This document shows, piece by piece, positions 1 to 5,514 of a stretch of 6,110 nt of DNA. The notes under the pieces are model-generated. The model had not been told where the DNA came from and searched no databases. It saw only the letters and a program-made list of their open reading frames with translations. The stretch covers positions 1 through 6,110 of the forward strand of contig CAYTNY010000114.1 of NCBI GenBank assembly GCA_964439215.1. Direction: 5' to 3'. Each line of letters opens with the position of its first letter. Within the stretch, counting starts at the first letter, position 1. Both the position numbers and the translations under genes were made by a program. This stretch comes from CAYTNY01 sp964439215. GTDB taxonomy: Bacteria > Oederibacteriota > PGYV01 > CAYTNY01.

Positions 1-64
1 GATCTGCCGCCACCCGTACTACGAGAACTACAATGTAGGATTCCGCTTAGCGAGGACCAATTAA
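1..64 (+). CDS. C-terminal end of a formylglycine-generating enzyme (FGE/SUMF1)-like protein, 5' truncated by window
   Basis: Reading from base 2, twenty codons are open before the TAA at 62-64 and give ICRHPYYENYNVGFRLARTN. An aromatic/Asn-rich stretch followed by GFRLAR at the extreme C-terminus is the signature ending of the FGE-sulfatase (SUMF1) fold. Family members either oxidise a sulfatase active-site cysteine or serine to formylglycine, or are related iron/copper-dependent modification proteins; in bacteria many are of unknown substrate and fused to other domains. Only this tail is visible, so the catalytic cysteines, total length and any fusion cannot be judged. The gene ends 139 bp before the next start and no convincing terminator hairpin follows. 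The call rests on a short motif but a characteristic one. Confidence 0.7.
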   Translation, partial: ICRHPYYENYNVGFRLARTN

Positions 65-101
65 CATTTTGGATTTTTACCTTTTTATATTGTTACAACC
101 G

Positions 102-116
102 GCTGCCCGGGATAAA
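102..116 (+). repeat. 15-bp dispersed repeat GCTGCCCGGGATAAA, copy 1
   Basis: An exact second copy lies at 1458-1472, so the two copies bracket the intact RhuM gene as direct repeats. A third, degenerate copy (GCTGCCCGGGGTGAAA) begins at 3494. The first and third copies are both followed within a few tens of bases by GGGAATTGT (131-138 region and 3536-3544), so the repeated unit was once longer. The rest of 65-203 holds no gene; AAAGGAG at 193-199 is the ribosome binding site of the following gene. Confidence 0.6.
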
Positions 117-203
117 TGGCAGGCGGAATGGGAATTGTAAAAGTATTGAGTTTTGTTATGAAATATGATGTTATATTAAAGAATACATAATTAAAGGAGT
201 ATC

Positions 204-1253
204 ATGGGCGGTAATAATTTACCTGCAAAGACAGAGTTTTTGCTTTACAAAACAGAGGACGGGAAGGTAAAGATACAGACCCGGATGCAGGATGAGACTG
301 TTTGGCTGACGCTGAATCAAATGGCTGAGCTTTTTGATATAGACAAGTCGGGTATCAGCAGACATTTAAAGAATATATTTGAATCCGGGGAGCTGGACAG
401 GAAATCAGTTGTTGCAATTTTTGCAACAACTGCCGCAGATTCTAAAACATATCAGGTAGAATATTATAACCTTGACGCCATAATCTCTGTAGGATACAGG
501 GTCAACAGCCTGCGAGGCACGCAGTTTCGTATATGGGCTACGCAGAGGCTGAAAGAATACATTATCAAAGGCTTTGCAATGGATGACGAGCGTCTGAAAT
601 TGGCCGGGGGCGGCGGGTATTTTGATGAATTATTAAGGCGTATAAGGGATATCCGTTCATCAGAAAAAGTATTCTGGCGCAAGGTGCTGGATATTTACGC
701 GACAAGCATTGATTATGACCCGAATACAGATGTATCCAGGCAGTTTTTTGCCGCAATACAGAACAAAATGCACTGGGCTGCTCATGGGCATACCGCCGCT
801 GAGATAATACACGAACGTGCGGACTCCTCTATCCCCAATATGGGAATGACCAATTGGGTAGGAAGCGCAGTAAGCAGGCCTGAGTCTGAAATCGCGAAAA
901 ATTACCTGAAGGAAGAAGAATTGGATATGCTCAACAGGATAGTCACGCTTTATCTTGAGTTCGCGGAGATACAGGCCATAAACCAAAAACCAATGACAAT
1001 GAAGGATTGGATTGATAAGCTGGATGAGTTCCTGAAAATCTCCGGTCGGGATATTCTGACGCATGCAGGAACTATCAGCCATGATAAGGCGCTTCAAAAA
1101 GCGCATAAAGAGTTTGAAAAATACAAGGCAGTACAGTTAGCTGAACCTTCGGGCGTTGAAAAGGATTTCCTGGAAGCGGAAAAGAAAGTAAAAATTCTTG
1201 GAAAAACGGTTAAAAAACCTGCCGGAAAAAAGAAAGGCAAAAGGAAAAAATGA
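204..1253 (+). CDS. RhuM family protein (Virulence_RhuM), intact copy
   Basis: This 349-residue protein belongs to the RhuM family, named after a gene of Salmonella pathogenicity island 3. The biochemical role of the family is unknown; members are often found in accessory DNA and beside type I restriction genes. Residues 33-57 (VWLTLNQMAELF and following) read as a helix-turn-helix, suggesting DNA binding. The family signature GYRVNSLRGTQFRIWAT is at 97-113, IYATSIDYDP at 164-173 and a conserved FFAAIQNKMH...HTAAEII block at 181-202. AKNYLKEEELDMLNRIV (231-247) begins a helical C-terminal region, which ends in a Lys-rich tail (337-349) that could contact nucleic acid. The length matches the reconstructed second copy downstream (about 343 residues). 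The ATG at 204 is preceded by AAAGGAG. The gene stands alone and no clear promoter could be fixed upstream. The family call is firm; function is not known. Confidence 0.9.
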   Translation: MGGNNLPAKTEFLLYKTEDGKVKIQTRMQDETVWLTLNQMAELFDIDKSGISRHLKNIFESGELDRKSVVAIFATTAADSKTYQVEYYNLDAIISVGYRVNSLRGTQFRIWATQRLKEYIIKGFAMDDERLKLAGGGGYFDELLRRIRDIRSSEKVFWRKVLDIYATSIDYDPNTDVSRQFFAAIQNKMHWAAHGHTAAEIIHERADSSIPNMGMTNWVGSAVSRPESEIAKNYLKEEELDMLNRIVTLYLEFAEIQAINQKPMTMKDWIDKLDEFLKISGRDILTHAGTISHDKALQKAHKEFEKYKAVQLAEPSGVEKDFLEAEKKVKILGKTVKKPAGKKKGKRKK

Positions 1254-1288
1254 TGAAAATACTTTTTGCCCCAAACCGTAAAAGCACG

Positions 1289-1475
1289 GTGCCGGGTCTT
1301 CAGTTTTCGTTAGAAACTTCGACTGATAAGCAGCTTGCGCTTCGGATGCTCAGAGGCTCAGATGTTCGGACGCTTGGTAATAGTTCAAAGTTCAAGAGTT
1401 CAAAGTTCAAAGTGAAGACAAAACCGAAAGCAAACCCGAAAGCGCGGTGAAGAACATGCTGCCCGGGATAAAAGA
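1289..1475 (+). repeat. Composite dispersed repeat, copy A (modules GTRCCGGGTCTT / CTTGCGCTTCGG / TTCAAAG / GCTGCCCGGG)
   Basis: Four short modules occur in the same order as in copy B at 3334-3509. They are GTGCCGGGTCTT (1289-1300), an 18-mer CTTGCGCTTCGGATGCTC (1334-1351), a TTCAAAG-rich block whose 35 bases at 1397-1431 are identical to 3428-3462, and GCTGCCCGGGATAAA (1458-1472). Compared with copy B, this copy carries an extra 24 bp after the second module that looks like a local duplication (TTCGGATGCTC / TTCGGACGCTT). A 66-codon reading frame at 1250-1450 overlaps the RhuM stop but is mostly translated repeat and is not credible as a gene. Confidence 0.75.
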
Positions 1476-1494
1476 AACACCGCAAGACTTAATT

Positions 1495-1535
1495 CTCTTT
1501 ACAATATTGGGGTCAGACCCCAATATTGTAAAGAG
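1495..1535. repeat. Perfect 41-bp palindrome (20-bp arms, 1-nt centre)
   Basis: Both arms are exact reverse complements around A1515: CTCTTTACAATATTGGGGTC and its mirror. The core GGGGTCAGACCCC resembles palindromes often found next to RAYT-type transposases. Here it lies immediately 5' of the surviving 3' part of such a gene. The sequence after it (AGCGTTTTATTT) is modestly T-rich, so terminator activity is possible, but the perfect symmetry fits a REP-like transposase target or an element end better. Confidence 0.8.
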
Positions 1536-1538
1536 AGC

Positions 1539-1840
1539 GTTTTATTTCCTCCGGGGGAGCTTTTTGATATAGCGGAAAAAATATTGCAGGAAGTCTGCAA
1601 AGAGTATAAAATAGATATATCCGGTTTGGAAGGGAAACGGGGAAGTGAAAATGAGGCCGGGAAGATTGCGATGTATTTAATATCAGTTAAAACGGGATTA
1701 AGCAATAAAGAAATTGCATTTTTTTTTGAAAATGTTCATTACGGCACAATCTCGCAAATGAGGAAAAGGGTTGAAAAAAACACCCACTTGCTAAAAAAAT
1801 CAGCCGGAATATTTGATAATACACTGAAGTTGTCACAAGT
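1539..1840 (+). pseudogene. 3' fragment of a RAYT/IS200-like transposase gene (DnaA-C-like helix-turn-helix tail)
   Basis: The frame reads VLFPPGELFDIAEKILQEVC and continues through KIAMYLISVKTGLSNKEIAFFF to a final LKLSQV. An IAMYL...TGLS..EIA..F pattern with a nearby TIS...RV is typical of the Bac_DnaA_C-like helix-turn-helix found at the C-terminus of one class of REP-associated tyrosine transposases. Their extreme C-terminus commonly ends in a LSNV/LSQV-like motif, as here. No ATG or ribosome binding site starts the frame, the catalytic HUH domain is absent, and the fragment begins just after the 41-bp palindrome. After LSQV the frame simply runs on through the 62-bp repeat to a stop at 1992-1994, so the tail is read-through rather than protein. 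An alternative is a stray DnaA domain IV; lack of the rest of DnaA and the repeat context favour the transposase. Confidence 0.5.
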
Positions 1841-1897
1841 ATTTCATATAATGCAAGGACTGATTATTATAAAGCATTATCAAGACCCGGTACTGAT
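1836..1897 (-). repeat. 62-bp dispersed repeat, inverted copy
   Basis: The reverse complement of these 62 bases is identical, without a mismatch, to 3330-3391. It begins within the last codons of the transposase fragment (ACAAGTATTTCAT), so it sits at the 3' end of that gene in inverted orientation. Bases 1841-1897 overlap the portion shared with the third copy at 5515-5571. Confidence 0.92.
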
Positions 1898-1974
1898 AAA
1901 GTGTTTCAGAAAAATCGAGGAAAAAAGGAGAAATAAAGACTCTGGGAACCGGCAGGAGCGCCAAATGGCAGAAG

Positions 1975-2006
1975 AACGTGATAATAAGCAATAAACGTGA
2001 TAATAA
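1975..2006 (+). repeat. Short tandem repeat AACGTGATAATAA x2
   Basis: The 13-mer AACGTGATAATAA occurs at 1975-1987 and again at 1994-2006, a 19-bp period. It lies in the otherwise unremarkable 1898-2027 spacer upstream of the second RhuM gene. It could be a paired operator or simple slippage; nothing in the sequence decides between them. Confidence 0.5.
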
Positions 2007-2027
2007 ATAATAAAGGCTTAGATGACA

Positions 2028-2071
2028 TCCCAACACCGTGCCCATCGCGGTACATTGGCACGTTGTTATGT
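2028..2071. repeat. Hairpin element 1 upstream of the second RhuM gene
   Basis: CCCAACACC is followed by GTGCC, a core, GGCAC and GTTGTTATG. The 24 bases 2038-2061 (GTGCCCAT...ATTGGCAC) are the exact reverse complement of 3147-3170, while the outer CCCAACAC and the flanking purine-TTG keep the same orientation in both elements. GTGCC/GGCAC forms the stem, and AAC...GTT can pair outside a 3-nt spacer on each side. The outline (AAC, spacer, stem, spacer, GTT) recalls an integron attC site, but it is short and only partly matches the RYYYAAC/GTTRRRY boxes. Confidence 0.7.
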
Positions 2072-2093
2072 TGTTACTAAGGAGGCGGTTTAA

Positions 2094-3126
2094 ATGGCTG
2101 AAGATGAAAAGAACAGACGAATAACTATTTACGAGACAGAGGACGGAAAAACACGGATAGAAGTGCGTTTTGAGAATGACAATGTCTGGCTCAGCCAAAA
2201 ACGTATGGCACAATTATTTGAATGCAGCACGGATAATATTTCTCTGCACCTAAAAACCATATATGAAGCAGGGGAATTGAACGAAAAGGCAACTGCCGAG
2301 AAATCCTCGGTAGTTCAAAATGAAGGCGGCAGGAAAGTAACCCGCCGGGTGATGTTTTACAGCCTTGAGGCAATAATCGCTGTCGGGTACAGGGTAAACT
2401 CCGAACGCGGCACGCAGTTCAGGCGATGGGCGACCGACAGGCTCAAGAATTATATTTTAAAAGGTTTTGCCATAGACAGCGACAGGTTTAAAAAGGGCAG
2501 CCGGTTTGACTCGCGTTTTTACGATGAGCTGCTTGAGGAAATACGCGAGATACGGGCATCGGAACGTATGGCTTATCAGAAAATTACGGATATTTACGCT
2601 ACATCCATTGATTATTCTCCTCATACTGCCGAAGCCGAGCGGTTTTTTGCAACAGTGCAGAACAAGCTGCATTTTGCCATAACCGGAAATACTGCGGCTG
2701 AAATCATAGCAAAAAGGGCTGACGGCACAAAGCCTTATATGGGACTGACAACATGGAGAAAAGCACCATCGGATACTGCCTTCAGATGTAAAAATCGCGA
2801 AAAATTACCTGAATAAAAAGGAACTTGAATCGCTGAACCGTATAGTTGTTATGTATATAGATTACGCGGAGTTTCAGGCAAGCCGCGGCAGGCCTATGTA
2901 TATGAAAAATTGGGAAGAAAAATTAAATGCGTTTCTTAAGTTTAATGAGCAGGATATACTGGCAGGCAAGGGGAAGGTATCACATGATGTGGCGGCTGCG
3001 CTGGCGGACAAAGAGTATCAGGTTTTCAGGGTAAAGCAGGACAGAGATTTTGAAAATGATTTTGACAAACTTACAAAAAGAGTGAAAATGCTTAAAAAAC
3101 CTGTAAAACGCGGCAGGAAGTCATAA
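2094..3126 (+). pseudogene. RhuM family gene, second copy, interrupted by a frameshift
   Basis: The first part (2094-2816, 240 codons) opens with an excellent TAAGGAGG (2078-2085) eight bases before ATG. It carries the RhuM helix-turn-helix (NVWLSQKRMAQLF), the signature GYRVNSERGTQFRRWAT, IYATSIDYSP and FFATVQNKLHF...TAAEI. After MGLTTWRKAPSD the frame loses homology and stops at 2814-2816. Homology resumes in another frame as RILPSDVKIAKNYLNKKELE, from about 2770, and continues to a stop at 3124-3126 with a basic tail (KKPVKRGRKS). Joining the frames gives about 343 residues, close to the 349 of the intact copy. The shift lies at about 2766-2784 and equals one extra or two missing bases. 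The two RhuM copies differ at many positions, so this is not a recent duplication. A sequencing error cannot be excluded; a separate ATG at 2851 lacks a good ribosome binding site and starts inside the domain. Confidence 0.85.
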
Positions 3127-3137
3127 GGTATAAGGTA

Positions 3138-3174
3138 CCCAACACTGTGCCAATGTACCGCGATGGGCACATTG
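3138..3174. repeat. Hairpin element 2 downstream of the second RhuM gene
   Basis: It starts 11 bp after the RhuM stop. The outer CCCAACACT and ATTG run in the same direction as in element 1 (2029-2065), but the 24-base core 3147-3170 is the exact reverse complement of 2038-2061. ACCCAAC (3137-3143) fits an RYYYAAC box, yet no GTTRRRY box follows, which weakens an attC reading. Confidence 0.7.
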
Positions 3175-3189
3175 CAGGCTTGACTCACC

Positions 3190-3250
3190 GTCAGCCGTAA
3201 TCTTACTGCAGGATGACCTGTCAGCCGTAGATTAATCGAAGGCTGATGAC
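3190..3250. repeat. Tandem REP-like hairpins (GTCAGCCGTA units)
   Basis: GTCAGCCGTA starts at 3190 and again at 3220, a 30-bp period. The second unit (3220-3250) closes with GAAGGCTGATGAC and forms a TCAGCC/GGCTGA stem. The first unit (3190-3217) closes with GGATGAC and has one stem mismatch. The 31-bp second unit matches the inner part of the hairpin at 3709-3739 in length and outline. Confidence 0.65.
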
Positions 3251-3320
3251 ATTGTTGAAAAAAACACTTATAAAATATAGCATTATTGATATTTGTTGAC
3301 AAATAACGAGGTTTTTTAAA

Positions 3321-3391
3321 AAAGAACTAATCAGTACCGGGTCTTGATAATGCTTTATAATAATCAGTCCTTGCATTATATGAAATACTTG
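3321..3391 (+). repeat. Dispersed repeat, solo copy (reference copy)
   Basis: Bases 3321-3372 are identical to 5515-5566 (52 bp) and 3330-3391 are identical to the reverse complement of 1836-1897 (62 bp). It contains a small internal inverted repeat, ATAATGC (3347-3353) with GCATTAT (3373-3379), and a direct repeat AATCAGT at each side of its left half. No transposase fragment adjoins this copy; on its right it merges directly into the CTTGCGCTTCGG module of the composite repeat. Confidence 0.92.
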
Positions 3392-3509
3392 CGCTTCGGA
3401 TGCTCGGTAAGAGTTCAAAGTTCAAATAGTTCAAAGTTCAAAGTGAAGACAAAACCGAAAGCGAAACCGTGTAGGGCGGTGAAGAGCGGGCAGGCTGCCC
3501 GGGGTGAAA
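3334..3509 (+). repeat. Composite dispersed repeat, copy B
   Basis: It has the same module order as 1289-1475: GTACCGGGTCTT (3334-3345), CTTGCGCTTCGGATGCTC (3388-3405), the TTCAAAG block (3411-3462, of which 3428-3462 is identical to copy A), GCGGTGAAGA, and GCTGCCCGGGGTGAAA (3494-3509). The sequence between the first two modules is unrelated to copy A because the dispersed 62-bp repeat fills it, which shows that units were swapped or inserted as blocks. Confidence 0.75.
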
Positions 3510-3689
3510 AGGATATCGTAAAAGCGGGCTGAGAAGGGAATTGTGATTGTTGTTGAACAGGATTTAGGAAAAGAATTTTTTTAGGATAGACGCAGGGGAT
3601 GGATTTGTCGGAATCTGCGAAGACCGCAAGACGCTTGGAATCAGATAGAATAGAGTATAAAAAAGTGAAGGAAATGATGAGTATTGTAT

Positions 3690-3748
3690 AACGTGCCGCA
3701 AGCCGCTTGTCCGCCGTAGTTTTAAAGAAGGCGGAAGACCCGGCACTT
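3690..3748. repeat. Two-tier hairpin, REP-like
   Basis: An outer stem GTGCCG (3693-3698) / CGGCAC (3741-3746) encloses an inner stem TCCGCC (3710-3715) / GGCGGA (3730-3735). The inner unit 3709-3739 aligns with 3220-3250 over all 31 bases. The outer right flank GGCACTTTGTTAT (3742-3754) matches GGCACGTTGTTAT of element 1 (2057-2069) at 12 of 13 positions. No strong T-run follows, so a terminator is less likely than a REP-type element. Confidence 0.65.
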
Positions 3749-3765
3749 TGTTATTATATTGCCTA

Positions 3766-3794
3766 TTGACTAAAAGAAAATAGTTGGTTAAAAT
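3766..3794 (+). promoter_or_regulatory. Sigma70-type promoter for the outer-membrane protein gene
   Basis: TTGACT (3766-3771), a 17-bp spacer and TAAAAT (3789-3794) each match the housekeeping consensus at five of six positions with optimal spacing. It lies just upstream of the only complete non-RhuM gene and leaves a leader of about 35 bases, so the gene is probably transcribed on its own. Confidence 0.65.
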
Positions 3795-3823
3795 TTAAAA
3801 TATAAAGGGTTTGAAAACTGTCC

Positions 3824-3828
3824 GGAGG
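3824..3828 (+). promoter_or_regulatory. Ribosome binding site GGAGG that sets the start at 3837
   Basis: GGAGG lies eight bases before ATG 3837 but only two before the in-frame TTG at 3831. The ATG is therefore the start, and it gives a cleaner signal peptide (MKKNLF...). Confidence 0.85.
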
Positions 3829-3836
3829 TATTGTCT

Positions 3837-5441
3837 ATGAAAAAAAATTTATTCATATTTGTTTTGGTGTTTTTGTTCGGTTCTGTTTTATTCGCTTCAA
3901 TGTATGACGGGGGCCCCGCAAGAACTATTGCCATGGGTGGGCAGGAATTAGTTCCGGATATTTCAAATTTTTTTGATTTGTACGATGGCGGTTTTGCGGC
4001 GAATATTCTTTCGCGTCCCTCAAAAAGCATAATAAATGTTTATCCGCAGTTATTTATTCCGATAATTAAGAGGGTACGCGATAATGCTTCTGAAACAACA
4101 AATGAATTAGGCGGATTTCTGGCCGGCACAGGTGCATATAATGAAGCGAACAACGGTATAGTTTTATGGCTTTCTGATTCTTCGGTTATTACCATCAAAC
4201 CTTATTTGACTGTGTCGTCAGTTGATAATAAAAGGTCATCAAATTCATCAGATACATATACAAGAAAGTATTTCTCTCCGTTTTTGGCCGGGGAAATAGA
4301 ATATGCTTTTAAAATAGGAGAAAATATTGGCGTTGGAGCCCTGTTTGGGTATTTGAGGGACGCCCTGTATATGTCCAGTGATAACTCAGAGAATAACAGC
4401 GAGTTGTTTTTTGACAAACTGAATTTCCAGCTTTCAATGTCATTATTGCCTGAAACTGAAAGTGAATGCTGGTCATTCGGGTTATCGGTTGGAAACAAAA
4501 CAGAAGTTCTGAGATTAGATATGCTTGATTTCAGTATGGATCCGGAAATGGTGGAGCTGTCATATTTCGCATATCCGCTTACTTTTAATTCAATACACAG
4601 CAAAGAATACCGCGACAATACTGCGGATGAGCAGTGGAACAGCACGGATCATAATGCCCTGGGAGTCCTGACTTCTATTGGTGCCCATTATAAAGGTTCC
4701 GGGGCGACTGAAATTCTGGCAAAATTTGGTGTAATCGCCGGTTATACCTTAAATTCAAAATATGAAACCATAACAAAGATAAAGGCGACAGGCGTTGAAA
4801 CCACGGATACATTTTCGTATAATAGAATTGAAGGAGGATTTGGTATTGATTCATCTCTTGCGCTGCGAGGGGATTTGGGTGCGGTTATTCCAAGTATAAA
4901 AGCGGATTACAGAACGATTTCTTTTGATACAAAGAACAGCTTGGGTGAAGCTGCCGGCAATGAGTCCTTTTCATTGCTTCAGACAGATGCGGGCGCTTCC
5001 TTTAAGCTTGGAGAAAGCGTGATGATTCCGTTGGAATTTGTCTATGGCAATATGTTGATGATCGACAGGGATCCTGATGACAGAAATGATTATGAAATGT
5101 TCTATTTGATATCTTACGGCGGCAAGCTTGGAACAGAGATAAAAATTAATGCCAAAACAGCGTTGAGATTTGGTTTTGATTATACTGTGTTTGGCAGTCA
5201 CTCTATAGACTATACTGACGGAGAAATATCTTACCAGTCACATCCTATGGGCAGTGAAAATAACAGAAACTTGACAATGATGGGTTTAAATCTGGGGATG
5301 GGTTTCAAAGGAGATACATCTGAAACAAATATCGCCTTGCGCGTGGAAAGCCACGGAGATTATCCAAAAGATGACTACTATAAAGAAAAATCAGAAATAA
5401 ACTTTCAAATATTTTCTGATATAAAATTCTTCCTTGATTAG
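3837..5441 (+). CDS. Uncharacterised outer-membrane beta-barrel-type protein with signal peptide
   Basis: I do not recognise a named family for this 534-residue protein. It begins with a classic Sec signal: MKKN, a hydrophobic core (residues 5-19) and probable cleavage after FA at 19-20. The mature start, SMYDGGPARTIAMGGQELVP, resembles the 'aR.iaMGGa' opening of several FadL/PorV-like and UPF0164-type outer-membrane barrels. The body has many short alternating hydrophobic/polar stretches, for example FKLGESVMIPLEFVYGNM and TALRFGFDYTVFG, separated by Asp/Asn/Ser-rich loops. There are no further hydrophobic helices. The last segment (INFQIFSDIKFFLD) reads as a closing strand, although the terminal residue is Asp rather than the usual aromatic. 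A barrel in the outer membrane is therefore inferred; transport, adhesion or a structural role are all possible. It has its own promoter and strong ribosome binding site and no operon partner within the window. Confidence 0.75.
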   Translation: MKKNLFIFVLVFLFGSVLFASMYDGGPARTIAMGGQELVPDISNFFDLYDGGFAANILSRPSKSIINVYPQLFIPIIKRVRDNASETTNELGGFLAGTGAYNEANNGIVLWLSDSSVITIKPYLTVSSVDNKRSSNSSDTYTRKYFSPFLAGEIEYAFKIGENIGVGALFGYLRDALYMSSDNSENNSELFFDKLNFQLSMSLLPETESECWSFGLSVGNKTEVLRLDMLDFSMDPEMVELSYFAYPLTFNSIHSKEYRDNTADEQWNSTDHNALGVLTSIGAHYKGSGATEILAKFGVIAGYTLNSKYETITKIKATGVETTDTFSYNRIEGGFGIDSSLALRGDLGAVIPSIKADYRTISFDTKNSLGEAAGNESFSLLQTDAGASFKLGESVMIPLEFVYGNMLMIDRDPDDRNDYEMFYLISYGGKLGTEIKINAKTALRFGFDYTVFGSHSIDYTDGEISYQSHPMGSENNRNLTMMGLNLGMGFKGDTSETNIALRVESHGDYPKDDYYKEKSEINFQIFSDIKFFLD

Positions 5442-5514
5442 ACTGTATAGCCTGTAAGTTATTGCCAATAGAGTATGGAAAACAAGGGCGAGAATCCCGA
5501 CCCCGCGCTATATG

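Larger units (their letters stand above)
3127..3836. other. 710-bp gene-free tract made of repeats, ending in a promoter
   Basis: No credible coding region was found on either strand. In order it holds hairpin element 2 (3138-3174), two REP-like hairpins (3190-3250), a solo copy of the dispersed repeat (3321-3391), composite repeat copy B (3334-3509), unassigned sequence (3510-3688), a large hairpin (3690-3748) and the promoter and leader of the next gene (3766-3836). Short open frames here translate the repeats and should not be annotated. Confidence 0.75.

Noticed and set aside
146..177. Promoter for the intact RhuM gene (TTGAGT / TATATT)
   Set aside because: The spacer would be 20 bp and the hexamers are weak; other pairings in the AT-rich leader are no better.
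1380..1412. CRISPR array from the TTCAAAG repeats
   Set aside because: The repeat unit is about seven bases, in tight tandem, with no spacers and no cas genes.
1250..1450. 66-codon open frame overlapping the RhuM stop (ATGATG)
   Set aside because: Most of it translates the composite repeat, it lacks a proper ribosome binding site, and its C-terminus is simply TTCAAAG read as SSKFK.
1898..1994. C-terminal extension of the transposase fragment as a real protein domain
   Set aside because: The residues after LSQV are the translated inverted repeat followed by low-complexity Lys/Arg/Glu sequence; no domain is recognisable.
2028..3174. Genuine integron attC sites
   Set aside because: The elements are shorter than known attC sites, GTTRRRY boxes are imperfect or absent, and no integrase is visible; kept only as a hypothesis within a finding.
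3344..3532. 62-codon open frame in the repeat tract
   Set aside because: It is composed entirely of the 62-bp repeat and composite repeat copy B; the same peptide pieces appear wherever the repeats are translated.
3635..3691. LESDRIEYKKVKE frame as the start of an AlbA_2/Schlafen-type protein
   Set aside because: Only a dozen residues resemble the 'ES..IE(F/Y)K' opening of that domain; no upstream ribosome binding site is seen and the frame stops at once. Too short to support a call.
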